From Rhinopomastus cyanomelas (taxonomy: Eukaryota; Chordata; Aves; Bucerotiformes; Rhinopomastidae): 64,000 nt of DNA. How positions within the stretch are numbered: position 1 is the first letter of the stretch; each line of letters begins with the position of its first letter. The notes beneath the pieces were generated by a model. That model saw only the letters and a program-made list of their open reading frames with translations. It did no database searches and had not been told where the DNA came from. Both the position numbers and the translations under genes were made by a program. Positions 48,076-58,420 of this stretch are shown here, piece by piece. The stretch is from the NCBI GenBank assembly GCA_013400115.1, contig VXBP01008680.1:62001-126000 (forward strand), written 5' to 3'.

Positions 48076-49093
48076 CAGTTTTTCATCTTTCAAAGCTGTG
48101 TGATGGCAGGAGGCACAGTTCAGCCAAAATTCCTCAGCAAATCGCGTTGCCGTTTTGCCTAGCACATGTGGGGTCTGTGCCCCACACTAGTTCCAGCCAC
48201 TTTGATGTGATTAATATTGTCAGCATCTTCTGATATTTAATTGTCGTGATTAGAACTACGTCTGACTGCATTACTCTAGAGAAATCATCCTCCTAGTTAA
48301 CCTCAGCACACAGCTACACACCCCTTCGCAAAAGTCTCTCCTCCAGTGCAGTACCCCAGACTGGTAAACACGCGTGGAAGCGATGCCCGTCTGCTCCGTG
48401 CGTGCCCCTATTGGCCACCAGCGTTTGTAAATGCTGCAAGCGTGTTTTGAAGATGCTGCAATCACACTGTGAATCAGTTGCTTCGGAAAGTGCCTGGGTT
48501 CCAGCAGGACCACAAGACTACATGGCTGGACTCTCAGAGAAGACAAACTTGACAGGACGCACTGAGGAAACGGAAAGGTCTGTGTGTGGCTCCAGATTTC
48601 CTGAAGAGCTGCAATGACTGACAAAGTGTTCTCTTTTATTGTCTTTTGGCAGCTTCTTCAGAATGATGAGACACCCAGTATCTAAAGCCAGATGGCTTCT
48701 GCCTAATGATACCAGAGACACAGGGAAAACGTATTTGCCTCATTGAAGTCTGTAGCATTTTGGCCTTTGATTTCAATGGGCAAGTAATTTCTAAGGGACA
48801 TAGAGTCTTACAAGCTACAGAGGAGTGGAAACTGCTTGGGATGAAAAAGCAATCCATGTGTGCTTGTGGAACAAAGCATGAAGGACTTCAGTAATGCCTA
48901 TGAAGCTCTGCCGGGTTTAGGAGCAAGAAGGCAATATATAACGGAGCAAAAACCCCTCACACATTACCCGGTTTCCACACACAAGGTGTGATTTCCAAGT
49001 TGTGATTAGCTAATATTTTTGGAGAAGGTTGCAGTCTTGTCCATTTACTTTGGATTCCAAAGGACTCTCCAGGAAAACAGACTCCATTTATTA
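48076..49093. other. Unique non-coding sequence
   Basis: No gene or repeat family is recognised between the SINE and the next CR1. The 117-codon minus frame at 48624-48271 has no domain features. Confidence 0.5.
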
Positions 49094-49318
49094 TTCCACA
49101 TAAATATCAGAAGGAATTTCTTCACAGTGAGGTTGCTGGAGCACTGGAACAGGCTGCCCAGGGCAGTTGTGGAATCTGCTTCACTGGAGATGTTTAAGAC
49201 CCGCCTGGATGTGTTCCTGTGTGACTTGGTCTAGGTGATCCTGCTGTGTCAGGGGGAATTGGGCTGGATGATCTTTCGAGGTCCCTTCCAATCCCTAATG
49301 ATTCTGTGATTCTATGAT
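49094..49318 (+). mobile_element. CR1 LINE 3' end, young family
   Basis: Starts at the [14 protein letters not shown] region (TTCCACATAAATATCAG) and continues through HWNRLPRAVVESASLEMF to the TAG at 49232-49234. The UTR (GGGGGAATTGGGCTGG) and ATTCTGTGATTCTATGATT tail follow. The upstream part of the 71-codon frame is flanking DNA. Confidence 0.96.
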
Positions 49319-49379
49319 TATTTTCTCCAATGATGTTAAGAGAGGAGATGTCTTTCTGCATCTGGTCTGGCATCTGAGG

Positions 49380-49710
49380 ATGTCTGTAAGTATGTGAAGG
49401 ATGGGTGTCAGGAGGATGGAGCCAGAGTCTTCTCAGTGTCTTGTAATGATAGCACTAGGGGCAATGGGTGTCAGCTGGAACATAAGAGGTTTCACATAAA
49501 TATGAGAAGGAACTTCTTCCCAGTGAGGGTGACAGAGCACTGGAACAGGCTGCCCAGGGAGGTTGTGGAGTCTCCTTGTCTGGAGACGTTTAAGACCCAC
49601 CTGGGTATGTTCCTGTGTAACTTGATCTAGGTGGCCCTGCTGTGGGAAAGGATTGGACTGGATGATCTTTTGAGGTCCTTTCCAATCCCTAATGTTCTGT
49701 GATTCTGTGA
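49380..49710 (+). mobile_element. CR1 LINE 3' end, young family
   Basis: Covers ORF2 from [18 protein letters not shown] through [20 protein letters not shown] and [18 protein letters not shown] to the TAG stop at 49628-49630. The UTR has a small deletion (GTGGGAAAGGATTGG). It follows the copy at 49094-49318 by about 60 bp in the same orientation but extends further upstream in the element, so it is a separate insertion and not a tandem duplicate. Confidence 0.96.
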
Positions 49711-50724
49711 TGTCCTAAGGAGACAGCAGGACTCTGCATCAGACTAATGCAAAAAGTTGGGGCACAGTAACAGTTCACTGAATTGTCGGTGCCTCCTCTT
49801 CCAAAGATGAGCAAGAAGATTAACATCTGTGTTTATTAAGTACTTTGAAATCTATAGATTAAATTTATGTCCCTAAAGACACGTGCAGTGCTAAATACTA
49901 TTATTGTCTTCTGAATTTAGGAACACCTTCTGAACAATTTCAAACCCTTCTCCCACACAGTCAAATAAAGGAAATTAATCTTGGTCACAATTAACTTTCC
50001 ATCCTCATTTCTCATCCTGCTCCATCTGCTACTTCATCTGACCTGTTCCTACACTTCACCGATCAAATGCAGTTTCGAGCTTATCCATCATCTTACAGCA
50101 TAATGAAGTGTAAACATTTTCTGCATCAATCTATCATGTGAGCCATAATTTGGAGTTCAAAAGACTGCATCCAAAACCTTTTTAAGCTTTAATCACAGCC
50201 ATGCTGAACGACAGCCTAGTTGCTGTTATCAAATACGTTTGCCCTTTGCTGCTGGACTTTCTCAGTGAGTCCAGAAATTCTATCATTTAAATAAACATTT
50301 GGAAGTGACCAGAATATTAATTTATTAAAAAAACCCACAACCCCCCCAAAAAACCCTCATAGCAACAAATCCAAATAATTTTTCCAACTCGACCTTGTTT
50401 AGTAGCTGTCCTTGATGTCTAGATGGGCATCTGAGGCCAGACAGCAAAATTATCTCAATGACCAGAAAGCAGATGCTGGAAGCAAAGATGCAAACCTGGA
50501 GATGATTATACCAGGGGTATTGCCTGACTCCTTCAGTGTTGCCTCATGCTCTCTATGGCTACATGTAGGGTATTTCAAAAGAGCTTCCAAAGAAGCAGTT
50601 ACCCAGCATTTCATCCATACGGCTGAAATGATCAAAGTGCAGGGTAGCACTGGTACAGCAAAGCCAAAACCCAACACCATTGTTTTTCAATACCAATGTT
50701 AGATAGTTAGTGAATCCATCATCT
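49711..50724. other. Unique non-coding sequence
   Basis: No gene or repeat family is recognised. An A/C homopolymer patch (AAAAAAACCCACAACCCCCC) lies at 50329-50350. Confidence 0.5.
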
Positions 50725-51202
50725 CATAGAATCATAGAATCATTAGGGATTGGAAAGGACCTCGAAAGATCATCTAGTCCAATCCCCCTGAATCTAGGGT
50801 CACCTAGATCCAGTCACACAGGAACACATCCAGGTGGGTCTTAAATGTCTCCAGTGAAGGAGACTCCACAACCTCCCTGGGCAGCCCCTTCCAGTTCTCT
50901 CTCACCCTCACTGTGAAGAAGTTCCTTCTGCTATTGATGTGGAACCTCCTGTGTTCCAGCTCACACCCCTTACCTCTCGTCCTATCACTAGATGACACAG
51001 AGAAGAGCCTGGCTCCATCCTCCTGACACCCACTCTTCACATATTTATAGACATTGATGAGGTCACCCTTCAGTCTCCCCTTCTCCAAGCTAAAGAGACC
51101 CAGCTCCTTCAGCATTTCCTCATAAGGGAGGTGCTCCACTTCATCATCCTCGTTGCTCTACCCTGGACTCCCTCCAGCAGCTCCACATCCCTCTTGAACT
51201 GA
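50725..51202 (-). mobile_element. CR1 LINE 3' portion, young family
   Basis: Minus strand. From the 5' end it encodes [10 protein letters not shown], a frame break near 51145 (two or three bases missing in CCACTTCATCATCC), then an open frame 51139-50804 with [20 protein letters not shown], the [20 protein letters not shown] block and [18 protein letters not shown]. The UTR contains the rearranged word CCTGAATCTAGGGTCACC. The tail is ATTCTATGATTCTATG. Confidence 0.96.
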
Positions 51203-51487
51203 TGGGTGCAGAAATGTCTCTTTGTTTATCAAGCAGGCATCTACATATAACCTAGCCAACTAATCTTCCTTTGATGGGAGGAGACAACAGGGTTCAATGA
51301 AGTTGCTCACATACAGAACTACCTGAGATGCCTCCTGCATGGTCTTCAGCTACTGCTTCAAAGGAGAATGGACATCCCATAAGTTGCCATAAGTCCTGCA
51401 TCAGATCTGCCAGCCCTATACAGCTTCCCTGAGGGCATCACTGTACAGCCCAGGACACAAAGTCACCTTACCATTCATTCACAGGTT

Positions 51488-51590
51488 CATAGATTCACAG
51501 AATACCAGGTTGGAAGGGACCTCAAGGATCATCTAGTGCAACCTAACTCTCCAGTTTCCATCCACTGGAAGAGCCACTTAGACATCTAGC
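51488..51590 (-). mobile_element. CR1-type LINE 3' end, older subfamily
   Basis: GATTCACAGAATACCAGGTTGGAAGGGACCTCAAGGATCATC on the minus-strand side is a CR1 tail and UTR of the ACCAGGTTGGAAGGGACC type. Only about 60 bp are clear; the right boundary is uncertain. It precedes a plus-strand CR1 that has its own 3' end, so these are two insertions. Confidence 0.78.
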
Positions 51591-51639
51591 TCATAGCTGG
51601 ACACACACACTGAAGGAAAAATAAGCTGAGAGTTGTGGG

Positions 51640-52145
51640 ATTTTTTGCCAAGCCAGCAAGTTTGCTGACAGCACCAAGCTGGGTGGTGCAGTCAAGGGAT
51701 GCCATCCAGAGGGATCTTCACGGGCTTGAGAGGTGGTTCTATGCCAAGTTCATGAAACACAACAAGGCCAAGTGAAAGGTCCTGCCTCTGGGTTGAGGCA
51801 ATCACAAACACAAATATAAGTATGGATTGAGATCAGTCATCTAGAGAAAGACTTGGGAGTCCTGTCTGATCAAAAGCTGGACATGAGCCAACAGTGTGCA
51901 AGTGCAACCCAGAAAGCCAACCCGACCTTGGGCTGTATCAAAAGGAGTGTGGCCAGCAGGTTGAGAGAGGTGATTCGGTCCCTCTGCTTCTCTCTCTTGA
52001 GACTCCACTTGGACTACCTTGGAACCTTCACACAGGAAGGACATGGACCTGTTGGAGGGGATCCAGAAGAGGGCCACAAAACTGATCAGGGGGCTTGAAC
52101 ACCTGTCCTGGAGGGACAGGCTGAAGGAGTTGGTGTTGTTCACCC
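51640..52145 (+). pseudogene. CR1 ORF2 reverse transcriptase remnant (old)
   Basis: Remnant of the CR1 reverse transcriptase palm and thumb region. The F-A-D-D catalytic motif reads F-A-D-S here (51661-51672), so the second catalytic aspartate codon has become serine (GAC to AGC). Frameshifts follow the motif, and a clean frame returns only at 51853-52098. The protein is dead. Confidence 0.85.
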
Positions 52146-52505
52146 TGAGGGAAAGAACACTCTAGGGAACCTGGTTGTGGCCTTTCAGTATCTAAAAGGG
52201 GTCTACAAGAAAGCTGGGAAGGGACTTTTTTAAGGGCTTGTACTGATAGGATGCAATTACTTCACACTGAAAGCAGGAAAATTTACATTAGAAATTAAGA
52301 ATAAATTCCTTACTATGGGCATTCTGAGACACTTGGAATAGTTTGCTCAAGGAAGCTGATGATGCTCCATCACTGGATGTGTTCGAGGTCAGGTTAGATG
52401 AGGCTCTGGGCAACCTGATCTAGTGAGAGGTGTTGTGTAGCAGAGGGGTTGGAACTAGATAACCTCTAAGGTCCTTTCAACCTGAAACATGCTGTGATTG
52501 TATTT
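51640..52505 (+). mobile_element. CR1 LINE 3' portion, old subfamily, long copy
   Basis: Over 860 bp. It begins just before the reverse transcriptase catalytic box, here KFADSTKLGG (51658-51687). It continues through an EKDLGVLSDQKLDMSQQCAS segment, ASRLREVIRSL and a decayed C-terminus to the TAG at CTGATCTAG, then a UTR (GGTTGGAACTAGATAACCTC) and an ATGCTGTGATTGTA tail. Many stops and frameshifts are present. It is an old subfamily, distinct from the young family. Confidence 0.93.
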
Positions 52506-52574
52506 CAGACAATTTTCAGAGGGGATTTACCTTAGGTTTGGCCATGTTAAGCAACTTGTAGGATGGAACAGCAA

Positions 52575-52745
52575 AGGTTTTTGCTGCCATTCACAGATGA
52601 CAACAAGCTGGGAAGGGAGACAAGTGCTTTGGAGGACAGGGATGACACTTTTAACTATTTAGACAAGCTGGAGAGGTGACCCAAGATCTGTGGTGTGTTC
52701 AGTAAAAAGAAATGTAAAAAGCTTCCTTTAGTCATAAAATGTGAG
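52575..52745 (+). mobile_element. CR1 ORF2 fragment, truncated at both ends
   Basis: CCATTCACAGATGACAACAAGCTGGGA encodes PFTDDNKLG (catalytic box F-T-D-D at 52590-52601). It is followed by remnants resembling the LEDRDDTFNYLDKLER region of ORF2 and the GVFSKKKCKKL portion. It begins about 75 bp after the 3' end of the previous CR1 and has no 3' end of its own. It may be the survivor of a deletion. Confidence 0.7.
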
Positions 52746-55131
52746 TGGAGAAAGAGTCAGTGGAGAACTAATGGTAAGTCACCAGCAGAGCGGAAAGCAG
52801 TTTGCCAGTTACTGTGGCTCACAAGCCAGAAGTGTGTGTGTGTGATGGTGCTGCAAAGAAGGCAACTCCCACACTTGGATTTACTGGCAGAAATGTCATG
52901 TACGAGACACCAGAGCTATTTAACACTCTCTGATCCACAATGGCAAGGTCCTTGCTGGAGTGTTACTCTATCCAGGGCTGATACCCACACTTTAAAGGAA
53001 GCTGTGACAAGCTGCAGCAAGAGTAGAGGAACAAAAATACGTGTGACACCCAAGTTACAAAATACTGCTTCTGCATAACTTCATGGATTTTTCTGTGCTT
53101 ATTGTGGGAAAGATGGGGGGACAGGGCTAGAGGACGACAGGAACCCACACCAGTTCTCCAGCTCATTGTAAGAAGGAGGGAGATAAAACATCCTCTGTCT
53201 GCCAAGTGCAGGACACGAGATAATTGGCCTGATTTGCACCAGTGAGATGTATTTAAATCCTGGGAGCATGTTCGTGGGACATTTTTAGGAGCAGATTTGA
53301 CAAGAAGGTAAGGTGTATTTACCTTCTGCTTTAGAGCCACAGAAAGGGGACCTGCAGCTTTGTCGTGAGTAGCTGCTAGAAATGGCAAAAGGATCTCAGA
53401 AACCATTGCTCACCCCAGCAGTCTTCTGCTGAGGGGAGGCAGAAAGAAATCCTCATTGATAGCAGTGGCTGAGAAGCACCTGAAGGACATGGCTGCAGAG
53501 CTAGTGAGGATGAGCCCTGACCTGGTGTCCTTTCTCTGCAGGAGACGAGCATTTGCCAGGGCCCCACTGCAACCCCACTATGGCTCAGACTTCAGGGCTT
53601 GTGGCTCGGTGACTGTTGATCGAACACAGCATGCGAATGGTCTGTTCATTCTATCTTTTCTTCCGCTGCGAAGGTGGAGTGATGGGAATTTTATTATAAC
53701 ACAACGATCCTTTAGTGAGGTGGTTAATGAGCTGTCAGGATCTCAGTAATAAACTTCTCTTTCAGAGTAGTAAGTAATAACTCGCTGCAAGATGAAGCTT
53801 ATTTTTAGTCACTGCTCAGAAACGTGTTTTACCAATTCTGAGAAATAAACCTCATCTTTCTCAAGAGCCTCATCTCTTAGTAAAAACAGACTGTGGGACT
53901 TTTTTAGAGCAACTGGGTAGTTTTTTTAAAAATACAATTACTCCTTTTTGCTTATAGTGAAAGTATGTGTGGCTGTAGAACTGTGAAACTGTGGAGGGAA
54001 CTGGGAAATTCTGGCTCCTCAGAACCGTTCTTCCTGCCTTGTGCCAACTGTCTTTCCTCGCGTGTGCTCCTGATGGGAAGATGACTAATCCTGGCCACCA
54101 GTAACCGGCAGCGCACGCAGCTCTGGCCAGGATGTGGTGGCCTTTCACAGCAGAGCACAGTTGTTTGGCTTTGTGTTTTCTCACTTAAAAAATGCTAGTT
54201 TTGATTTGCCACCCTAAGCCCTTCCTTTTCCAAAATACCTTGCCCTCAGCTGTGCTCCAAGGGGCAGGGGAAAAACTGGTTTTACCATAAATAATTTGCC
54301 TCACAGCACATTTTCCTTTTGCAAACGATGTGCAAACAGGTTACAGTCCATGAGTTTAGCAACTTGAGAGGGTGGATGCGCTTGAGCCGATTGTCATCTT
54401 CAGCTTCCAATGTCTGTGTCAGAAACATCACGTGCTTGTGTTTCTTGTCCATGAGCTGATGGCCAGGAAAATGGCCAGTTGCTGATTATGCCCAGATGGT
54501 TTTGTCCTATTCCTGAAATGAGTCTGCAAATGCCTCTCCCCGCTGCCCACCTCCCATGTGGGCAGACTGGTCCTTGCACTGCTGACCTTGGCACCTTCCC
54601 TTTTCCATCGCTGGAGATCCTTGCTCTTACTGCCAGAATCGTACTTCACGGTGAACGAAGCAGTGTTTGTGCTGAGCCTTCCCTCCCTCCAGAGGAGTGA
54701 AGGGGAGGCTGCGATGTTTTGCTTCTGACCTCTGGTGGTAAAAAGGAGGCTCTACAGCCCCATTATTTCCACCGAAAATGGCCACGAGTGAAGCAGTCCA
54801 GCCCTGTTTCCTGTCCAAGTCGTGCTGGAGCTTAGGTGAGGTTGGGTTTTTACCAAGCACTGAATTTCTTTTCAGTACATCCTCACATGACATCGACTGG
54901 ACGAGTGCAGTCACGCAAAAGTGTTGTCTGGAGAGAAGGACGAGGGACGCAGGAAGCTGCACTTACCCACGTCTCAAATACTTGATCCCCAGGTGTGTTT
55001 TTGCTTCCTGATGTTTCAGTTTTCCACACCTCCTGCTCTAAAATAACATATTAAAGCTTATGCACCTTTTTAGTATTTATCAAATTCAATTCAGTTCTCG
55101 TTTTGCAAGAACTTTGCGAGAGTTAAGCCAT
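52746..55131. other. Unique non-coding sequence
   Basis: No repeat family or exon can be supported. A (GT)6 microsatellite lies near 52837. The minus frame of 147 codons at 53406-52963 and plus frame of 97 codons at 53456-53749 lack domain features. The latter follows CTTTCTCTGCAG (53529-53540), which looks like a splice acceptor, but no donor or family match supports it. Confidence 0.45.
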
Positions 55132-55450
55132 AATCATAGAATCATAGAACCATTAGGGATCAGAAGGGACCTCGAAAGATCATCTAGTCCAATCCCCCTG
55201 ACACAGCAGGATCACCTAGACCAAGTCACACAGGAACACAGTATCATAGAATCATTAGTGATTGGAAGGGACCTCGAAAGATCATCTATTCCAATCCTCC
55301 TGCCACAGCAGGATCACCTAGACCAAGTCATAGAGTCAGTCAGGGTTAGAAGGGACCATTGAGAACCTCAGCCTTTTCCATGTCACTTGCAACCACATCT
55401 CCTGTTGTAACCACATCCAGATGGGGCTTAAACATCTCCAGTGAAGTTTC
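55132..55450 (-). mobile_element. Three stacked CR1 LINE 3' ends
   Basis: Minus strand. 55132-55240 is a young 3' end (tail ATTCTATGATTATG, UTR, last ORF2 codons). 55241-55330 is a second young 3' end starting with its own ATTCTATGATA tail. 55331-55450 is an older type (TAGAGTCAGTCAGGGTTAGAAGG) extending into CATCTCCAGTGAAG of ORF2. Each piece stops within a few bases of the next tail. The order suggests repeated insertion at or near existing CR1 tails. Confidence 0.92.
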
Positions 55451-57997
55451 TATTCCACACAAATGCATAGGCAGGTCAGAATTTGGCCAGGTTTTGATGA
55501 ACTGCAGAAGTGCTGTGAAGTGTGTATATATAAACTGTGCATTAGCTAAATACATACAAGTACTAACCCCGTGTCACGCAGGAGGAGGTAACATGCACCA
55601 ATTTGTGTAACAAATGCAGTGCCGGTCACAGGAAAAGATATTTGCAACCTGCTCTTGTCTCCAGACAGCTCTCAGCTCAAAACCACAACTAACCCATTTT
55701 CCTCCTTTGTACCAGTCCTAGCAGCTGCCTCCACCTCTTGACCAAGCTCTGGGGGTGGGTAGTTGTGTCTTTTGTTCAGTGGATTCTCAGGACAGATTTA
55801 CCCCTGCTTGAGCTGTGCCCTCCCTGTGAGACAATTATCCCAGACCTCACAGCAATGAGGTTGCTCCCAGATGGAGAAGGGGATGAAGCAAGGATCCGTC
55901 TCCTTTCCAGTCCTCAAGCTGCATGGAAAATCTCAGGGAAGGGTTTTGCTGGAATCAAACAACCCTCTCCTAAACTGCACAGCAAAAATGAGGGGTCGTT
56001 TCCCAGACCCTTAGCTGTGCAGCAAAACCCGTTCTCTGTGAGGTTTGGTGTTGGAGGAACAGAGTTAACAACATCGAGGGAAGGAGATGAGCTGCAAGAG
56101 TGTGCATTTCCCCTGCAGAGCCTGCAGATAAATTGGGTCACCACAGTGAGTGTGACAGCAGGACTTTACGCTGGCAAAGAACATCAGCCTCTTGTAGCCC
56201 CGTGCCCATGTAGATCCCATCAGCCTGCCCTTAGTTTTAAGCCCAGTGATTTCACTGGGCCTTTTTTTTTTTTTTTGCTTAAATCTTAGTGTTTCTCTGA
56301 GCTAGGTCAGCAAAGATGCCTTTTGAAGCTCTCAGCTTGTGTTAACAAGTCCAGGTGTTTTTGAAGCAGCCTTTGTAAAAGTTACTTTACAAATTCCACC
56401 TTGTGTTAGCTGTGCCCTGAGAATGCAGCGTTGCTTGTAGAGCGGTGTGGTACATGAAGGGACGTTTGTGCAGCAGCACACGTAGGAAAAGGCACACTTC
56501 TCCTCTGATAATTCGTGGAATATACGATTTATTACAATTAATCAACTAAAATGCACTTGGGAAAAGTTTCATCATAGACAGCAAAGTCCTCTAACAGACA
56601 GACATCAGGTCTCTGTGATGCTTTAGTCATTTGTTGTACTACACACGTCTCAGCTTCAGCACCTTTACACTAGGTGCCGTGGACTCAGAAAAAGGAAATT
56701 GCAGTCCAAATTCATTCCAGACCACTATGTCCCACTTCACATCACTTTCCAGCTGCAGGTGTCTGTCTCTTGCCTTTTGGTGGCTACAGACAGAGGTGAG
56801 ATGTTGACCAATCACTTCAGTTAAAAGTGTGAAGTAAAGGAGAGTGGATACAGACTGAAGAGTCTACAGTGGTTGCAGAGGAGGAGAAGCCCTGGAGAGC
56901 TGAGAAATGAGCTCTGTTAAATATAGGGTGGTGGGAAGGGTACTGGAGGGTTTGAGAACATGTCCAAGTTCACACAGACAGTCTGGGTGACAGCCAGAAA
57001 TGTGTGGGTCTGATGCCCCTGTCCTAGATGTCTCAGAGAGGTGTGAAATGGGCAGCTGAGATCTGACAGCCCTTCCCAAGACTGGCTGTGAGAAAGGAGG
57101 ATGAAAAAAGCTATCAGCATAGCAGAGGTGCCAAGTCAAGTGCCCATCTTTACACTGGCTACCACTTCCAAAGCCAAGATATTAATGGTAGAGGAAGTTT
57201 GTCATGTTTGTGTCAGAAATCTGTGACCTTCTACAGCATTACCACCCTGTTAAGAGTTTTGTACCAGGAGACTGACAGACTTTGCATGTTTCAAGGATCA
57301 ACTGTGGCACTGTCGTGAGATGGAAGGCAGGCCCTCCTTCTTTCTGGGCATGTACCATAGCATCCCACAAAACACAGGAGCAGAGCTTGTCTCCTTGGCT
57401 CTGCAAGCACATTGCATGGTAGCCCAAGTGTGTTGCAACACCATTAGGACCCCTATATGATGTTCTCTGTGGGATCGTGGCTGATGCGGTGGATATTACT
57501 GCAGACCCAGTGATTCCTCCAGAACAGAACACTCCCAAAGGTGTGAAGGGGGCAGGCTTAGGAGATCAGAGACTCTGCCCAAAGAAAACTCACCCATTCC
57601 TGCCCCATCACAGCACTGACATTATTCCACACACTGCTGCAGAGTACAGCTGCTGCTGTGATGGTGCTCCTCTGGCAGCTGCCCTGACGTGGGCAGTGAG
57701 GAGCAGCAGACAGGGTAGCAGGGAAACATCTTCTGTGCTTTTTTATCAATGGCGTGATAACGCTGTTCCACAGGGAGGATTAGGTCCTCATTTTATGTTT
57801 ATGCCTAACTGAGAGTAGCAAAAAATTCAAGAAGTGCTGTGGTTGCTAAGACATCTCTAAACCATTTTCCAGATGGACCCAAGGGCCAGAGAAAGAATTT
57901 GCATTTTGTAATATTAAATACTTATATTGTTGTGAAACAAAAGCATTCCGCTTCCTTCTTGAACCTCAGGCATTCAAGTTGTTGTGGAAAGTGTTGT
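55451..57997. other. Unique non-coding sequence
   Basis: No repeat family is recognised. It holds the longest open frame outside CR1 in the window (183 codons, 55738-56289, plus strand), which contains a T-run-encoded FFFFF near its end and no recognisable domain. It also holds a perfect palindrome followed by a T run at 56241-56276. Both are discussed under findings. Confidence 0.45.
56241..56276 (+). repeat. Perfect palindrome followed by a 15-base T run
   Basis: GCCCAGTGA-TT-TCACTGGGC (56241-56260) is a perfect 9-bp stem with a 2-base centre. It is followed by one C and T15 (56262-56276). In bacteria this would be read as an intrinsic terminator. In vertebrate DNA it may be a chance hairpin or an RNA polymerase III stop after a small hairpin transcript. 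No A or B box was seen upstream. Confidence 0.75.
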
Positions 57998-58420
57998 TGA
58001 TGAAGGAAGTGGAGCACCTACCTTATGAGGAGAGGCTGAGGGAGCTGGGTCTCTTTAGCTTGGAGGAGACTGAGTGATGACCTCATTAATATCTATAAAC
58101 ATGTGAAGGGTGGGTGTCAGGAGGATGGAGCCAGGCTCTTCTCTATGTCATCTACTGATAGGACAAGGGGCAATGGTTGTAAGCTAGAACATAGGAGGTT
58201 CCACATCAATATGAGAAGGAACTTCTTCACAGTGAGGGTGACAGAGCACTGGAACAGGCTGCCTAGAGGGGTTGTGGAGTCTCCTTCTCAGGAGACGTTT
58301 AAGACCCACCTGGATGTGTTCCTGTGCGACTGGATCTAGGTGATCCTGCTGTGTCAGAGGATTGGACTAGATGATCTTTCGAGGTCCCTTCCAATCCCTA
58401 ATGATTCTATGATTCTATGA
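57998..58420 (+). mobile_element. CR1 LINE 3' end, young family
   Basis: Starts at [14 protein letters not shown], continues through ELGLFSLE, with a frame break at GGAGACTGAGTGATG. An open frame follows (58103-58339) with [40 protein letters not shown] and [13 protein letters not shown], stopping at ATCTAG. The UTR and an intact ATTCTATGATTCTATGA tail follow. Confidence 0.97.

Noticed and set aside
49094..49710. Tandem duplication of one CR1 copy
   Set aside because: The two copies start at different points in the element and carry different private changes (GGGGGAATTGGG versus GTGGGAAAGG), so they are separate insertions.
53456..53749. 97-codon frame preceded by CTTTCTCTGCAG, resembling an exon
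   Set aside because: The acceptor lies inside the frame, no donor follows, and the translation shows no family similarity. Kept only as a note in the region entry.
56241..56276. Intrinsic (bacterial-type) transcription terminator
   Set aside because: The window is vertebrate nuclear DNA with avian LINEs, so a Rho-independent terminator has no role here. It is reported as a palindrome with a T run.
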